Source: Hofstenia miamia
Lineage: Eukaryota; Xenacoelomorpha; Acoela
Assembly: GCA_004352715.1 (NCBI GenBank)
Contig: SCFE01000023.1
Coordinates: forward strand, 69,393 to 133,392
Reading direction: 5' to 3'
DNA length: 64,000 nt
Shown: positions 19,440 to 30,459 of the stretch, piece by piece
Layout: the number at the start of each line of letters is the position of its first letter
How positions within the stretch are numbered: the first letter of the stretch is position 1
Notes under the pieces: model-generated
Databases searched by the model: none
Told to the model about the DNA's origin: nothing
Seen by the model: only the letters and a program-made list of their open reading frames with translations
Position numbers and translations under genes: made by a program

Positions 19440-22153
19440 GGATTCCTTTTATTCCTATTAGGAGCGTCATCTGTGCATTGGCTTTACAGGTATGGGCTAA
19501 GTCTGCTCTCAATTGTGTGTCCAGGTAGAAGAAAGTAAAGACCCCTTGTAGGCTACGTGTATTTGCTATGTCTTTGAAAAAGAAACTGATATTCTCTACT
19601 ACTTCTTGTTCTGTTATTTCGCCAGGACCTTTCTTCCCAATGCACATCATGGTTACAATTTCCACTCTTTTTGTTACATCATAGTATTGGTATCTCTGTT
19701 CCCAAATATTGGTCCATACAATATCATTGACTCCTGAAAATAACATGACTGCCCGCAGCTGGCGTTTTTCTATTTCATCTCATAATTCTTTGAGCTGAAT
19801 ATGTATCCCTCTTCCTCTCATATATAATTGATCCGGTGAGATGGTACCTTCAATATAAATGCACTCCTTGTTTTCATTGTCTAACAGTATTTGTTTCATT
19901 TTTGTGTAGTCCTTCCTTTCTGTCATTTCCACCGCTTTGCTTTTTGCATTTACATATGATTTGTACTCATGCAAAAATGCTTTCACTGGTTTTATTTCCT
20001 TTGGGAGTCTCCAACATGGCAGTATCATTGGTATTGCAATTGTTTTTGGTGGCGTACATAGGAAGATCTTAGTATCAACAAGTCTCTTAATTTCTTCATA
20101 AGTGCCTGTTGTTTTTGATGCTGTTGCTAAGCCAATAGTAGCGGGGTAGGGTAATTCATTTTTGCTTCTGGGATTGTCTCCCAGAAAGATTGCATGAGTC
20201 CTCTTTTGCTTAATTTCATTCATATCCGTTCTTGTATATCGATTTTTGATGTTATGAATTCAACGTCAACTGCAATCTGGTTGAAGGGCTTCTAATTGTG
20301 TTCATGTAAAACCTTCAGTGAACATTAACTTCATCGTAGCAACAGTCTGTTGTTCTCTTATTCTCTGGTAGTTTCTCTCTGCTATCTCTTTCTTCTCCTT
20401 CATAACTTTTATTTCTACCAGGAACCACTCATCAGTATCAATCTATTCGATCATACTATTGTGGCTTGTTTCTCCCCACTTTTCAATCTTTATTTTATTG
20501 ATCATTTGCTTTGTGGCTGGGGATAATAATAACTGTGATGAGGTTAGTAATAATTCTTCTTTGCTGATCTCCTGTTGCGTTTTTGTCACCATTTCACATA
20601 TCTCTACTGGTGTTGTTATTCCTCCTTTCTTCAGCATCTCAGCCCTTTTGATTATTTTGGTAAAAGTTCATCATGGGCTGTGTCTAACATAGTGTTTCAT
20701 ATTCTCGTGTATTGTTTTTTGCACGTCTTTCTGTTTAATTGTTTTTCTGACGTCCTTGGTGTTAGCTAATCTCTTTTTTATTATTTTCTTTGTTGTTATC
20801 CATGGTTGATTTTGCAATTGCTTCAATCGAGTTTCCGATGATGCACCCCACATGTATTTTCACATGGGTTCTTCAAATATTTGTATCTCACTTGGGCAGA
20901 TCCCTGTGATGTTTGCCAGTTCTACTATTGATATTTTTCCCGTTGGGTGGTGCTTCATTATTATCCTGCTTAACAGTTTTTCCATTGTCTCAATCATTTC
21001 TCATTTTTATTCAGGGATTCACTCTTCTCAGTGTGCCCTTTTAATATCCAGTTTTTAGTCTGAGTGTTCATCAGTGACAATTCAATTTCGAACTTCTTAC
21101 TTTTTGTGAGTTTTATCCCTTGGCTCCTTGTCATGGGTAACCTTAGATCTTTGTCTTCTGTTAGTAATATTGCTAGCAACCATGCGGACGTTCTATATCT
21201 GATTTCTGGTGCATTCTTTTCTTATAGTAACAATTTTCAGAGGTCTTTTTTCGTGTTCAGTTCGTATGCTTGATTAATTTTCATTAGTACCATCTCTACT
21301 GTTTTGTGATACTTGCGCATGGTGCTTCTATCTTGATTTCAGGCCAGGACTCATCTATTTTCTTCTGCATTTTCATGTTCGCCCAGATGTTTTGAATTTC
21401 CTTCAAATGATCCTGGCATTGAGTCATACTGCATTTGATAAATAGTGTCATGGCTTTCTCTAATCCTTCATTTTCATTTAACATTTCTGCTGTTTTTGTT
21501 TGTTGATATAAGTTGATTGCTATACTGTTTTCTATCATAATTCCATATATCTGCGCCCAGTAATCAATTTGCAAGTTGAACCGAATTAGTTCTGATATTG
21601 TGAGCTCTCTTTTCTCCCACAGGAAGATGTTTTCTGTTTGTTGTACCATATCTCTTAAGTATCTTGGTAGCTCATCTAGGTTTTCTCTCATTACGATTAT
21701 TACTATTCTGACTTGTTGTACTCTTGCCATTCGTAGTGTGTGATCAATCTGTTTTTCTAAGTGCTTCTTGTATTCCTTTTCTCTTAGCACGTGTATAATT
21801 GTTAAATTTTCTTCATCCACGTTTATCTCCGGGATGTTTGGTATTTGTACTTTATACGCCATTAGTGCTTGTGCTGTCTTGAGTGTGAAGTTTTCTTCAA
21901 ATGTCATATGTGTGGTACTTCTCATATATGGCCTATAAATTGTTTTGTTTAATTCCTGTGGATAGCTAATTCATACCTTTATTTTGGGGTGGTTGTCTGC
22001 ATCTAGTAGTATTGGTAGATTGCTTCCTTCAATTTTGGCAGTTTTTCTGATTAGTGTTTTGGTTTCTGGAGACAATTTCACGAAAGCATTGTGCCGCATT
22101 TTTGTGGTTGCCATGAAATAGGGGTGCAATGTTTGCCCATTGATTTTCGACAT
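19438..22153 (-). pseudogene. Family A element A2: third ORF of unknown function
   Basis: About 2.7 kb downstream of integrase encode one long protein, now split by stops and frame changes. The main open pieces are 22153-21971, 21925-21296, 21290-20994, 20990-20671, 20637-20443, 20223-19780 and 19746-19438. Blocks shared with A3 include AFVKLSPETKT and NLTIIHVLREKEYKK; blocks shared with A1 include TLFIKCS and EKNAPEIRYRT. There is no signal peptide, membrane segment or furin site, so it is not env-like. The segment near 20950-20900 (ELANITGICPSEIQ) and that near 20630-20590 (ITTPVEICEMVTKTQQEI) look like helix-turn-helix units. The last part has FLGDN, MILPCWRLP, GRGIHI and SGVNDI, a weak SGNH-hydrolase-like set. 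The final stop is created by the A1 LTR, so the true C-terminus is displaced. Confidence 0.7.
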
Positions 22154-22284
22154 TCACTTCTCTCTCTCTCTAGATCTTACTGTACGCTCCAATGCTGTAT
22201 CTGATGGGGCGTGTATCTGCCTCATCTGTAAAGGTAATCTGCTGTTGCTCGTTTCACAGTCCATTGGCTGCGAATTTGTGCTGA

Positions 22285-22640
22285 TGGTGTCAACCTTGAA
22301 TCAGCTATCAGTTACAATCACCAGCACTTGACCAGCTGTGGTTCCAGTGAGGATACCTTCAGCCTTGAATCACTTCTGGATCTCCATGGTTCTTCCACCA
22401 CTCAAACCTTCCCCTGGAACTCAGTTTGTGTCACTGCCCTTGAATTGGCAAAGTGATCCCCCGGAAGGAAAGTTAAGCTGCAAAGAGGCCAATTGTCCAT
22501 TCATATCTCTGCCCTTGCTGTCTCTTATAGTACTACTTGGACGCCTCTTTACTCTGCGTCGCTTATTGACCATCTCTTCATTCTCATCCCTTCTGCCCTT
22601 GAATCAACATCCGGTTTGAGAACTTCTGCACACTCGCCTC
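22285..22640 (-). repeat. TCAAGGGC motif array in A2
   Basis: At least five copies of a 13-base word, read on the minus strand as CCAATTCAAGGGC or TTGATTCAAGGGC-like, lie at about 22292, 22362, 22436, 22511 and 22595 with 70-84 bp spacing. The spacers differ. The array lies between integrase and the third ORF and matches arrays in A3 and A0. Confidence 0.7.
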
Positions 22641-22775
22641 CTCGTGTTTGTGGTTGGGATTCCCTCAGTTGGTTGGTTGTGCCTCACTTGCTTCCTTAGT
22701 GGTTGATGCATCCTTCTCTAGTTTCCTAAATGCAGTTTATAAGTTTATATCCCATATCTCAGGGTCATTTATAGT

Positions 22776-24109
22776 TTAATTTCTTGCAGCCGTCAAGGGT
22801 TGCACTCTTTGTTCTAATTGTTTGTTTCCAATATCTGCTGTGAATTCTTCTTCGAATTTCTCCTCTGGTAGGCTATCTAAATCACACATATCATACATAA
22901 CCTCCTTTCTGTTAATTTGGCTAAACTTAAATTCAGCACTTTCATCTATCTTCGTGTCCTTGATATCTGCAGTTGCTCTGTTTAAGTTTTGAAAATGTAA
23001 TAGTCTGCTGTTATCTAACATATATTCATTATTTGGCAATGTTTGCGTTATTATGTGTGGTCTGGACCAGACTGTTTTTAACTTACGGACTTGGTTTGTG
23101 TCAGTCAGTTTCATTGGTGTGAATGTGTAGACTTTGTCGCCTATCTTGTGTGTGTGCCCATAAATTCATTATTATAGTTTCGTTGTTGTTGCACTGCTAA
23201 TTTCTTCGTGTTGTGGCATATCATTTCATGAATTCCTGAAATCTGTTTGCAGATTTGGTCTACATATTCATTATTCAAGGTTTCACTATAGTCAGTGTAT
23301 TGCATCAATATTGGTGTGGCTGCTTCTCAGCCAAACATCACTTTAAATGGGGTGATTCCCATTGTTGAATGCACTGACATGTTATAAAAATACTCTATCA
23401 TCTCAATCACCTCTTGCAATCTATTTCCGCCAATTCTTGTTGTTGTTACTCTTATTAGTTTTATAAGAGTCCTGTTCAGTCTTTCCACTGTGCCATTTGC
23501 CTGCAGGTGGTATGCTGTAGTTCTTTCACTGACTATCTCCAGCATCTTTGCCATTTCCTGAAACAATCCACTCTCGAATTGAGGTCCTTTATCTGATATG
23601 ATTGTTTCCATTGGCCCAAATCGTAGTATCCACTCTTTCATTACTATTTCCACTGTTGTTTCTGCAGTTGTGTTTTTCATTCAGATCATCCTTGCGTTCT
23701 TCATGAAGTTGTCCACCATTACTAGTAGAAATTGGTACTCCTCATTATCCTTTGATAACTGTTCTAAGGCGATGTGAACTATTTCCTTTGGTTGCATGGC
23801 GATTATTTTTTCTGTTGTTATAAATCGCCTGTTGAACATTTTCTCTGTTTGCGTTATTCCTAGGTGGCCTTTTTCATGTATCTGCCATATAATATCTCTC
23901 TTAAAATATTTGAGTATCATGATTCGATTGTTTTGTCCTTCAACATACAACAACCCATTTTGGTTTGTTTCCCATTTATACTGTTCGAAGTAGCTTGCTG
24001 TTGGCTTTGATAATGTCACCTGGGGTTCCTTCAGTTTTCTTATTATCTCATTAAGGATTACGTCGTCTTGTTTTTCTATGATTTCCTTTTCAGAGATTTT
24101 CTCCTTCAT
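22776..24109 (-). pseudogene. Element A2: integrase
   Basis: The pieces are 24109-23681, 23680-23327 and 23114-22776. The zinc-binding domain keeps the two His (HEKGH) but an in-frame deletion after RRFITT removes the CxxC half. In the core, the first catalytic Asp (HIDL in the other copies) is Ala here (HIAL). The second Asp (ISDKGPQF) and the Glu (QANGTVERLN) remain. The C-terminal part has a GPY/F-like block in which Gly is Ser (SRPHIITQTLPNN), then LLHFQNL. A frame break separates core and C-terminus near 23320-23120. It cannot be an active integrase. Confidence 0.85.
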
Positions 24110-24141
24110 TATGATTGTTAATACTGCTTGACCTTTCTTGT

Positions 24142-25893
24142 CTACATTGATCTCTGGTAGCTTGTCATATTCGTTGTGTGGTATGAATTAAAATTGCTTC
24201 TTCTCTCAATCCATCTTTTCCACATCTTTTTGTACTCTGGCAGTGATGTCCAGAAGTCTGTGTTACTGTGTAGAGTGCCCTTCCAATGTTCTATTGTAAA
24301 TGTGAATTCGTTAAGATATTCTATCCATCGGGATACAATACCTGATTTGTCTCCCAAAAATTTTTTTAGCCATGCCAGGCTGCTGTTATCTGTCCATACT
24401 CGGAATTCTTTTCCAATCAGAAAGTGTCTAAATTTCTTGATGCTCTCAACTAGGGCTAACATCTCAACTTTGGTGGAGCCATAGTTCTCCCCACTTGCCC
24501 TTAGTTTACAGCTGAAAAATTGTATTCCAACCTCTTTCCCATTCTTAATCTGTCCTAGTGTTGCTCCTATAGCGACCTTGCTTGCATCACAGTCTAGTAT
24601 GAATTGTTCATTGTAATCTGGTGTATTTAGTGATGGCAATTTTGCTAGTTCCTCCTTGATGTTATCCAGTTCCTCTTGTTCCTGCCATGTCCATATAAAC
24701 AGTACTGATTTTCTCATGAGTTTCGTAATCTTCACAGTTTTCCCCGCAATGTTGGGGATGAATGTGCTGTAGTAATTAAAGAAACCCATTATTCTTTGGA
24801 TATCTTTCTTGTTGTTTGGTTTCTCTATTTTCCATATCATCTCTCTTGCATTGTCTTTCATTGATATCCTCCCCTTTTCTATAGTTCTTCCTAGAAAATC
24901 GATTTTCTCTTTCAGAATGTCGCATTTGTTGCCGTTTATCCAGAGTCCAGCTTTTTCCAGTAAAGTTAGTGTTCTGTCCAGTTTCTCTATATGTTCTTGT
25001 ATCGTGTTGCTCATTACAATTATGTCATCTATGTATGCATTGATACCATCCTCCATTCTGTACGTCTTATTTTTCAGTACCTTTGTTATATATCTCTGGA
25101 ATGTCACCAGTGTGTTGTACAGCCCGAATGCCATGTAGATCCACTCATAGAGTCCATACAGTGTTATAAATGCTGTCTTCTCGATGTCCTCTTCTTCCAT
25201 TCACACTTGCCAGTAGGCCTTGCACAAATCTAATGTTGTAAAATATTTGTGCTTACTTGATTTGTACAGCATGTCCTTTATTCTTGGCAGGGGATAAGAG
25301 TCCTTTTTTGTTACCTCATTTATTTTCCGAAAATCTATGCATTACCAGTATTTCTCTCCTTGTTTCACGAACACTGTTGGTGCCGCATAGGGACTCTCGC
25401 TTGGTCATATGATTTTATTGTCTATCAATTCTTCAAGTATGCGATTGTATTTGTCCTTCATTTGTTCGGGCACTCTTCTGCAAGATAGCTTTATTGGTTT
25501 ATCTGTTGTTGTTACTATCTTGTGTTTCTCGCCTATTGCCTGTCCCACGCTTATCTCTCTGTAATTGAATATGCATTTGTGTCTTTCTAGCATCTCTTTT
25601 AATTGCTGAATCTCGTTCTCTTTCAGATACAGGTAATCCTCACTCTTGGTGTCTGGGATTTTGTATTCGCCATGCAAGTTGTTGGCTCCATCTTTGTCTT
25701 CCAATGCTTTCCAAATCAATCTGATGTTTGATTTCACATATTTTCCAAATATCCTAATGTGTGACTTCATTAGGTTTACATTCCAGTTTGTTGGATTGAG
25801 GATTGGTATCTTTCCATTTCCATTTTTCACTGCACATATGCTGGATGGCATTGATACTCTTTTTCTATTTATCCCTTTATTTTCATATATCAT
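24142..25893 (-). pseudogene. Element A2: reverse transcriptase and RNase H
   Basis: RT N-terminal part (25893-25405) has FNYREISVGQAIGEKH and CRRVPEQMK. Motif-bearing sequence between 25404 and 25201 (YAAPTVFVKQ, CIDFRKIN, LDLCKAYW) contains stops, including TGA and TAG replacements. From 25200 to 24142 the frame is open for 352 residues. It has GLYEWIYMAFGL, the catalytic AYIDD box, GFFNYY and a complete RNase H with the four acidic positions (LDCDAS, KVEMLAL, WTDNSSL, NTDFW). The order RT, RNase H, integrase places it in Ty3/Gypsy. A few point changes make it a pseudogene. Confidence 0.9.
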
Positions 25894-26069
25894 TACATTG
25901 GCTTCTTCTGTTCTGATTTTCTACATTTTCCACTGATGCGGCTGTAAATGTATGTCTTCTTGTAATTCGAACATGATCATTCTATTTCTGCCTTGTTCTT
26001 CTTCAATCTCGATCTCTTCCTCCTTGACTTTGATGGTTCTATCTGCATAATTATTAACACACTTGTTTT

Positions 26070-26393
26070 TTATGAGGAAGTGATCTCCAAAATTATTTCG
26101 TATGGTAGCATGTTGTTGTGGGTATCCACTACCACCAGTGATTGCTCAAATTTTGTGCTTGCCACTCTTAGCTGCAGTGCTTTCAATATTCCTTTCGTGT
26201 TGATGTATTCCCCAGATACATTTATAAGTCTTTTGTTACACTTAGTGAGATCCTCTCTTGAGAACCCTAATTTTGTTGCGCAGTTGTCTGTACTTATCAA
26301 AGTTGCTGCTCCCGTATCAATGGTTGCTTTTATCATTATTCCATTAACCGATATTTTCATTGTGTTTACCATATCCATGTTTGCCATAATCAT
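26070..26393 (-). pseudogene. Element A2: aspartic protease
   Basis: A retropepsin-like domain with active-site DTGA (TIDTGAATLIS) about 28 residues in, then the flap region (KCNKRLINVSGEYI) and LPYEIIL as the final strand. A frame change at the end (LEITSS in place of LGNDFL) separates it from the following linker. The active site itself is intact. Confidence 0.85.
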
Positions 26394-26428
26394 TACTGCT
26401 GCGCAGTTTTTAGGAGTCGGTGCTCCAC

Positions 26429-28851
26429 TTAGTTTTCCGATTCCTCTTCAGTTTGGGGTTCTTTGTTTGTTTCTCCCTCTGATTCTATTAAGTCTTCTTC
26501 TTCAAAGTACCCTTGTTCTTCTCCAATCATATTTATTTGTTTGTGGCACTCGTTTCTTTTATGTCCTTTCTTTCCGCAATTATAACATTTAACGTCTTTT
26601 TCACAAAACTTTTTCATTTTTCCATCTCTAGTCTTCACTCTTATCATTTTTTCCTGTTTGTCCGTCTCGTACGTTTTCATTGTGGTTTTTGGTTTAAGGT
26701 TACTCCTCCACGTTGGTGTTTCTCTATGCCAAGCTGCCTTTTCATTTATTCTCACATTGTTTTCAATCGTAGCTTGTATATCCACTGCTTTTCTAATCAT
26801 CTTCTCTAATTTGTTGTCTATGTCGCACTTAATTTCAAATTCCCTTTACATCCCTTTACAAATGTGTGAAAAGAGATCGTATTTAGAATATTGGTTCTCT
26901 CTTGAGCTGAGTTTGACCAGCCTCTCGACCTGTTGTATATAGTTATGGAGGTCATCTGTCTTATTCATCTTCATTCCATTTAAAATTATTCTGTATTGAT
27001 TCTTAAAACTTTCATTTCTGTAGTATTCTATGAAGTCGCAAATTAACTATTCGTAGTTTGTTTTTGTTTCCAGATCTAACAGCAGGTAATGCTGTGCTGC
27101 CGCACCCGTCAAATATAGGGGGAATCTCGCTGCTGCTGAATGTTGGCTCACCTTTCTTTCTGCCATTGTTAACTCGAACATCTGGAGCCATTCCCTGAAT
27201 GTTGGGTTGTAACCATCCACTTTGCTGTTAAACTTTGGTAATGTGGCTTTACAAGGGATCATGTCGTTTCCCACTTCCTGGATTAATATTGAGTTACTGT
27301 ATTTAGGTTTCATGTTTTTTGTTGTCCCTTCTTCTTTTCGCAGTTGTGTGGTTATTGCCTTTTCTCCTGTTTGTCTGTTTCATAAGTTTTTGTTGTATTT
27401 CTCGGTTTAGCATTGCCCCTCCATACCAGTGTCTCTCTATGCCATGCTGCTTTCTCGTTTATTCTCACATTGTTTTCAATTGTGGCCTGTATGTCCACTG
27501 CTTTTCTAATTATTCTTTCCAGTTTATTGTCTATGTTGCACTTGATTTCGAATTTTGCCCTTATGTTATTGGGCATGCCTTTACAAATGTGCGAGAATAG
27601 GTCATATTTTGAATATCGATTTTCTCTTGAGCTTAGCATGACTAGCCTCTCAACCTGTTGTATGTAATTGCAAATGTCTTTTTCATTTTTGATCCATTCA
27701 AGATTATTCTATATTGGTTTTTGAAACTTTTGTTTCCGTAGTATTCGATAAAATCACCAATTAGTAGTTTGCTGCTGCTCCCGTCAAATATAGGGGGAAT
27801 CTCGCCACTGCTGAATGTTGGCTTACTTTTCTTTCCACCATCATTAATTCGAACATTTGAAGCCATTCCCTGAATGTTGGGTTATACCCATCTACTCTAC
27901 CATTGAACTTTGATAGTGTGGCTTTGCAAGGGATCACATTGTTTCCCAATTCTTGGCTTAGTATCGAGTTGCTGTATTTGGTTTTCATGTGTTTTGTTGT
28001 CCCTTCTTCGTTTCGTAGCTGTGTAGTTATCCCCTTTGTAATCTCGTCTATAAATTTCTTCTTCTCTGCCTTGTTTTCATCGTCCAAAGAGTCTACTTCT
28101 AATAATTTATAGTTTAGTGGTGTTGTTTGTAGTTTGCATTCCTTTCTGCCTACAAACTGAAAGCTGTGGGAGCCTACATTCTCTTGTTGTTCTTCTTAGT
28201 TTAGCTGCAGTAGTCTCAGCTTATCCTTTAGATGAGCTATTTCTTCTTGCCTCAATTCATTTTCTCTGGTTAGGCGTATATTCTCTATTTCCAACAAGTT
28301 CTGTTGTACTTGTGATGGTTCTCACTGTTCAATCTTGTTTTTCTATTTGGATTATTTTGCTCCTTAGTTGCATTATCTCTGCAGCTTGTACATTGTTATC
28401 TTGTATCAGCTGCCAGTTTGTTGTCTCTAATACATTGTTTTTCTCTTGCAAGAGCTGGTTTTGCTCTAAGAATCTTGTATTTGACTCCATCAATTGTTTT
28501 GTGAGTGTCTTAACCTCACTCTGAAATGCTTTGCTTTGTTTGATTAGTTTGGTGTCCATCTTGACTTGAATTTTTGTGATTGCTTCTGCATTTGATTGCT
28601 TGATCTCCTCTATTTTCTTTGTTAATAAGCTTATTTCTTCATGTAAGAGGTTTTTGGTTTTGCTGTTTTTTTCACAATTTCGAAAATCTCCGGGGTTCCC
28701 AGTTTGGAGGGGGATTCCTGTCTTACCAGTTCTGGGGTTTGGGTTGCTTTGGTATTACTTGGATATGATGACGATCATGTTGCCATGGGGTATTGGGTTT
28801 TGGTGCTGTTTTCTTTTCACTTCCTCTCTTGTTGCTTTTGTTATTCGTCAT
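26429..28851 (-). pseudogene. Element A2: gag with internal duplication
   Basis: Gag starts near 28851 (MTNNKSNKRG, basic). A long coiled coil follows (28559-28329, heptad-rich, Gln/Glu/Asn). The capsid-like region occurs twice: first at 28087-27352, then again at 27313-26800, each with KYSNSIL, YNPTFREWLQMFEL and FPLYLTGAAA. The last part (26800-26429) carries one CCHC knuckle, CYNCGKKGHKRNEC, and an acidic tail. The two capsid copies differ at many residues. Copy 1 has stops and deletions; copy 2 is the better preserved. Confidence 0.85.
26650..28050 (-). repeat. About 0.7-kb diverged tandem duplication in A2 gag
   Basis: The second unit begins at a junction near 27355, where the KQEK block of copy 1 is followed directly by the ITTQLRKEEGTTK block that should lie upstream. 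Matching points are offset by 675-712 bp. Confidence 0.8.
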
Positions 28852-29060
28852 TGTTTCTTGATGTCATAGTGGCTTCCCATTTTGGTTGCGATTCAAGAGT
28901 CTAGTTTGCACTTGTCACAGTTAGGACTTTCTGCTTCTGCTGACTTTGCAATTTCATTCACTGCCCTGTTGCTTCCCTTCTTCCTTTTACTTCAAGTTCA
29001 TTTCTGAGTTTTGAAAGAGTATCACTGTGTGTTTCCTCTCTGTTGACTTTGTTCTTATTT

Positions 29061-29073
29061 GTCACAGTCACCA
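29061..29073 (-). other. Primer binding site of A2
   Basis: TGGTGACTGTGAC follows the 5' LTR with no spacer, as expected for tRNA priming. The same 13 bases occupy the same place in A3. I cannot assign the tRNA; the first seven bases would suit tRNA-Trp. Confidence 0.6.
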
Positions 29074-30237
29074 TGTAACATCCTCTACCAGGCCTATGTC
29101 ACAGTGTATTATTGTTAGTGATTATCACTCAATTAATGGCGGATAAGGATTTACTAATTGAATAGACTGCTAATGTTTTCCTCTTTGTTTAGCTAGTTAT
29201 GCTAACTGTATAATAACCATCACTGTTTAGGTGACAAAGCCATGCAGTGGATTCTCTGATTGACTAACTGTGGGCTACTGCCCAAAGCTGATCTCCACAC
29301 AACAGTTCCTCTCTTTCATTAATGATCAATCAAGTTCACTGCACCATCTTAGCTCAATGGACATTAATTATGTCTACCTTACATTAGCTCAGTGCATGCA
29401 CTCATTTCAAAGCATTACTGACTTAAACTCAATCTTTTGTAAAGTGTTTTGTTAAACTGAATAAGTAGAGCAACCGGGCATTGACACTAGCTGCATTAAT
29501 TTAATATTAAACTAGCCATTACCGTAAAACTGCTGGCTTTAATAGCTAATTAATATATTGCAGCTTCCTACACCTACATTTAATAATGATACATGTGAAG
29601 TCATTTATTCGGTCGATTATTGTCAAGTCTCCTATTTTTACTAACATAGATATAGCCCTAATTGTTGGCTATCCAGCCATTTCGTGAATCTATTATAATG
29701 TACATGTAATGATTGATAGTCAGACTAAGCAAGAATCGAAAAACTCCCTATCCATAACTTAAGTGCAGTTTCATGACTGGCACAAGGACCCTAGAATCAC
29801 TCCCATGATGGGATCCAGCCACTACTCAACACAACTTGCTTAGCTGAACATTTTAGTAAATTTCAAACCAGATAAATGAAGATAAGAAATCAAAATAAAC
29901 TCCAAAGAATTTATTGTTCATCAAATTCCATTTAAATTCTAAGCTATTTATTTAAAAAGTTCTTAGTACCTGCTGATTTCAAATTTTGAATTAATCTTCT
30001 GCCAATATGGCTGTTCTGACGTAAGTGTAGATTTGCTTGTTACAATTTGTCTAATATTTCTTAATCAGCTACTCTATATTTCTCATAATGGGCAATATTG
30101 TAACTTAGTTGCATAATACAAATGAATAAGATATCTAACTAAATTTTACAATCACTTATAATCATTTTTTAATCACTGCTAATCTTTTTGACGCTATTCC
30201 TTTTAGTTTGCAGCTTGTTCCTTTGGATGATGCTACA
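29074..30237 (-). mobile_element. Family A LTR (5' LTR of A2)
   Basis: 1164 bp; in minus-strand sense TGTAGCATCATCC to GGATGTTACA. It contains GCCATATTGG (30002-30011), AAATAAATAGC near 29943-29953 and AATAAA (29920-29925). The right neighbour is the leader of element B1, so A2 most likely inserted just downstream of the B1 primer site. Confidence 0.9.
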
Positions 30238-30459
30238 GAAATACAATTAGTGTGGAAAATAGTTAATGAAGAAATGTGGGAAGTTACAAACAAGAAGTAT
30301 TACTTATATGATATATGATGAATGAGTCAAGATAGATGTTTCTTCTCAGTCATATGGAAAATAAGTGATGCAAGTTAAACAAGACAAGTGGCAGTAACCC
30401 TAAGCACGGAACGAAATGGAAAATGGTACCATAAACAATTACTCCTAGTAACAATGAAA
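30238..30459 (+). other. Leader of element B1
   Basis: The block GAGTCAAGATAGATGTTTCTTC matches the leader of B2 (GAGTCAAGATAGTTGTTTCTTC) upstream of gag. By comparison with B2, the B1 primer site and 5' LTR should lie just left of the A2 insertion. Confidence 0.6.

Noticed and set aside
19438-22153. Third ORF as a retroviral-type envelope gene
   Set aside because: I see no signal peptide, fusion peptide, membrane anchor or glycosylation-rich ectodomain. The sequence is hydrophilic and helical.
25993-26592. Plus-strand open frame of 199 codons, hydrophobic, membrane-like
   Set aside because: It is the complement of the A2 protease and gag tail. Hydrophobic runs arise because the minus strand is rich in Lys, Asn and Glu codons. 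The same holds for 36935-37528, 28117-28524 and other plus-strand frames over A2, A3 and B2.
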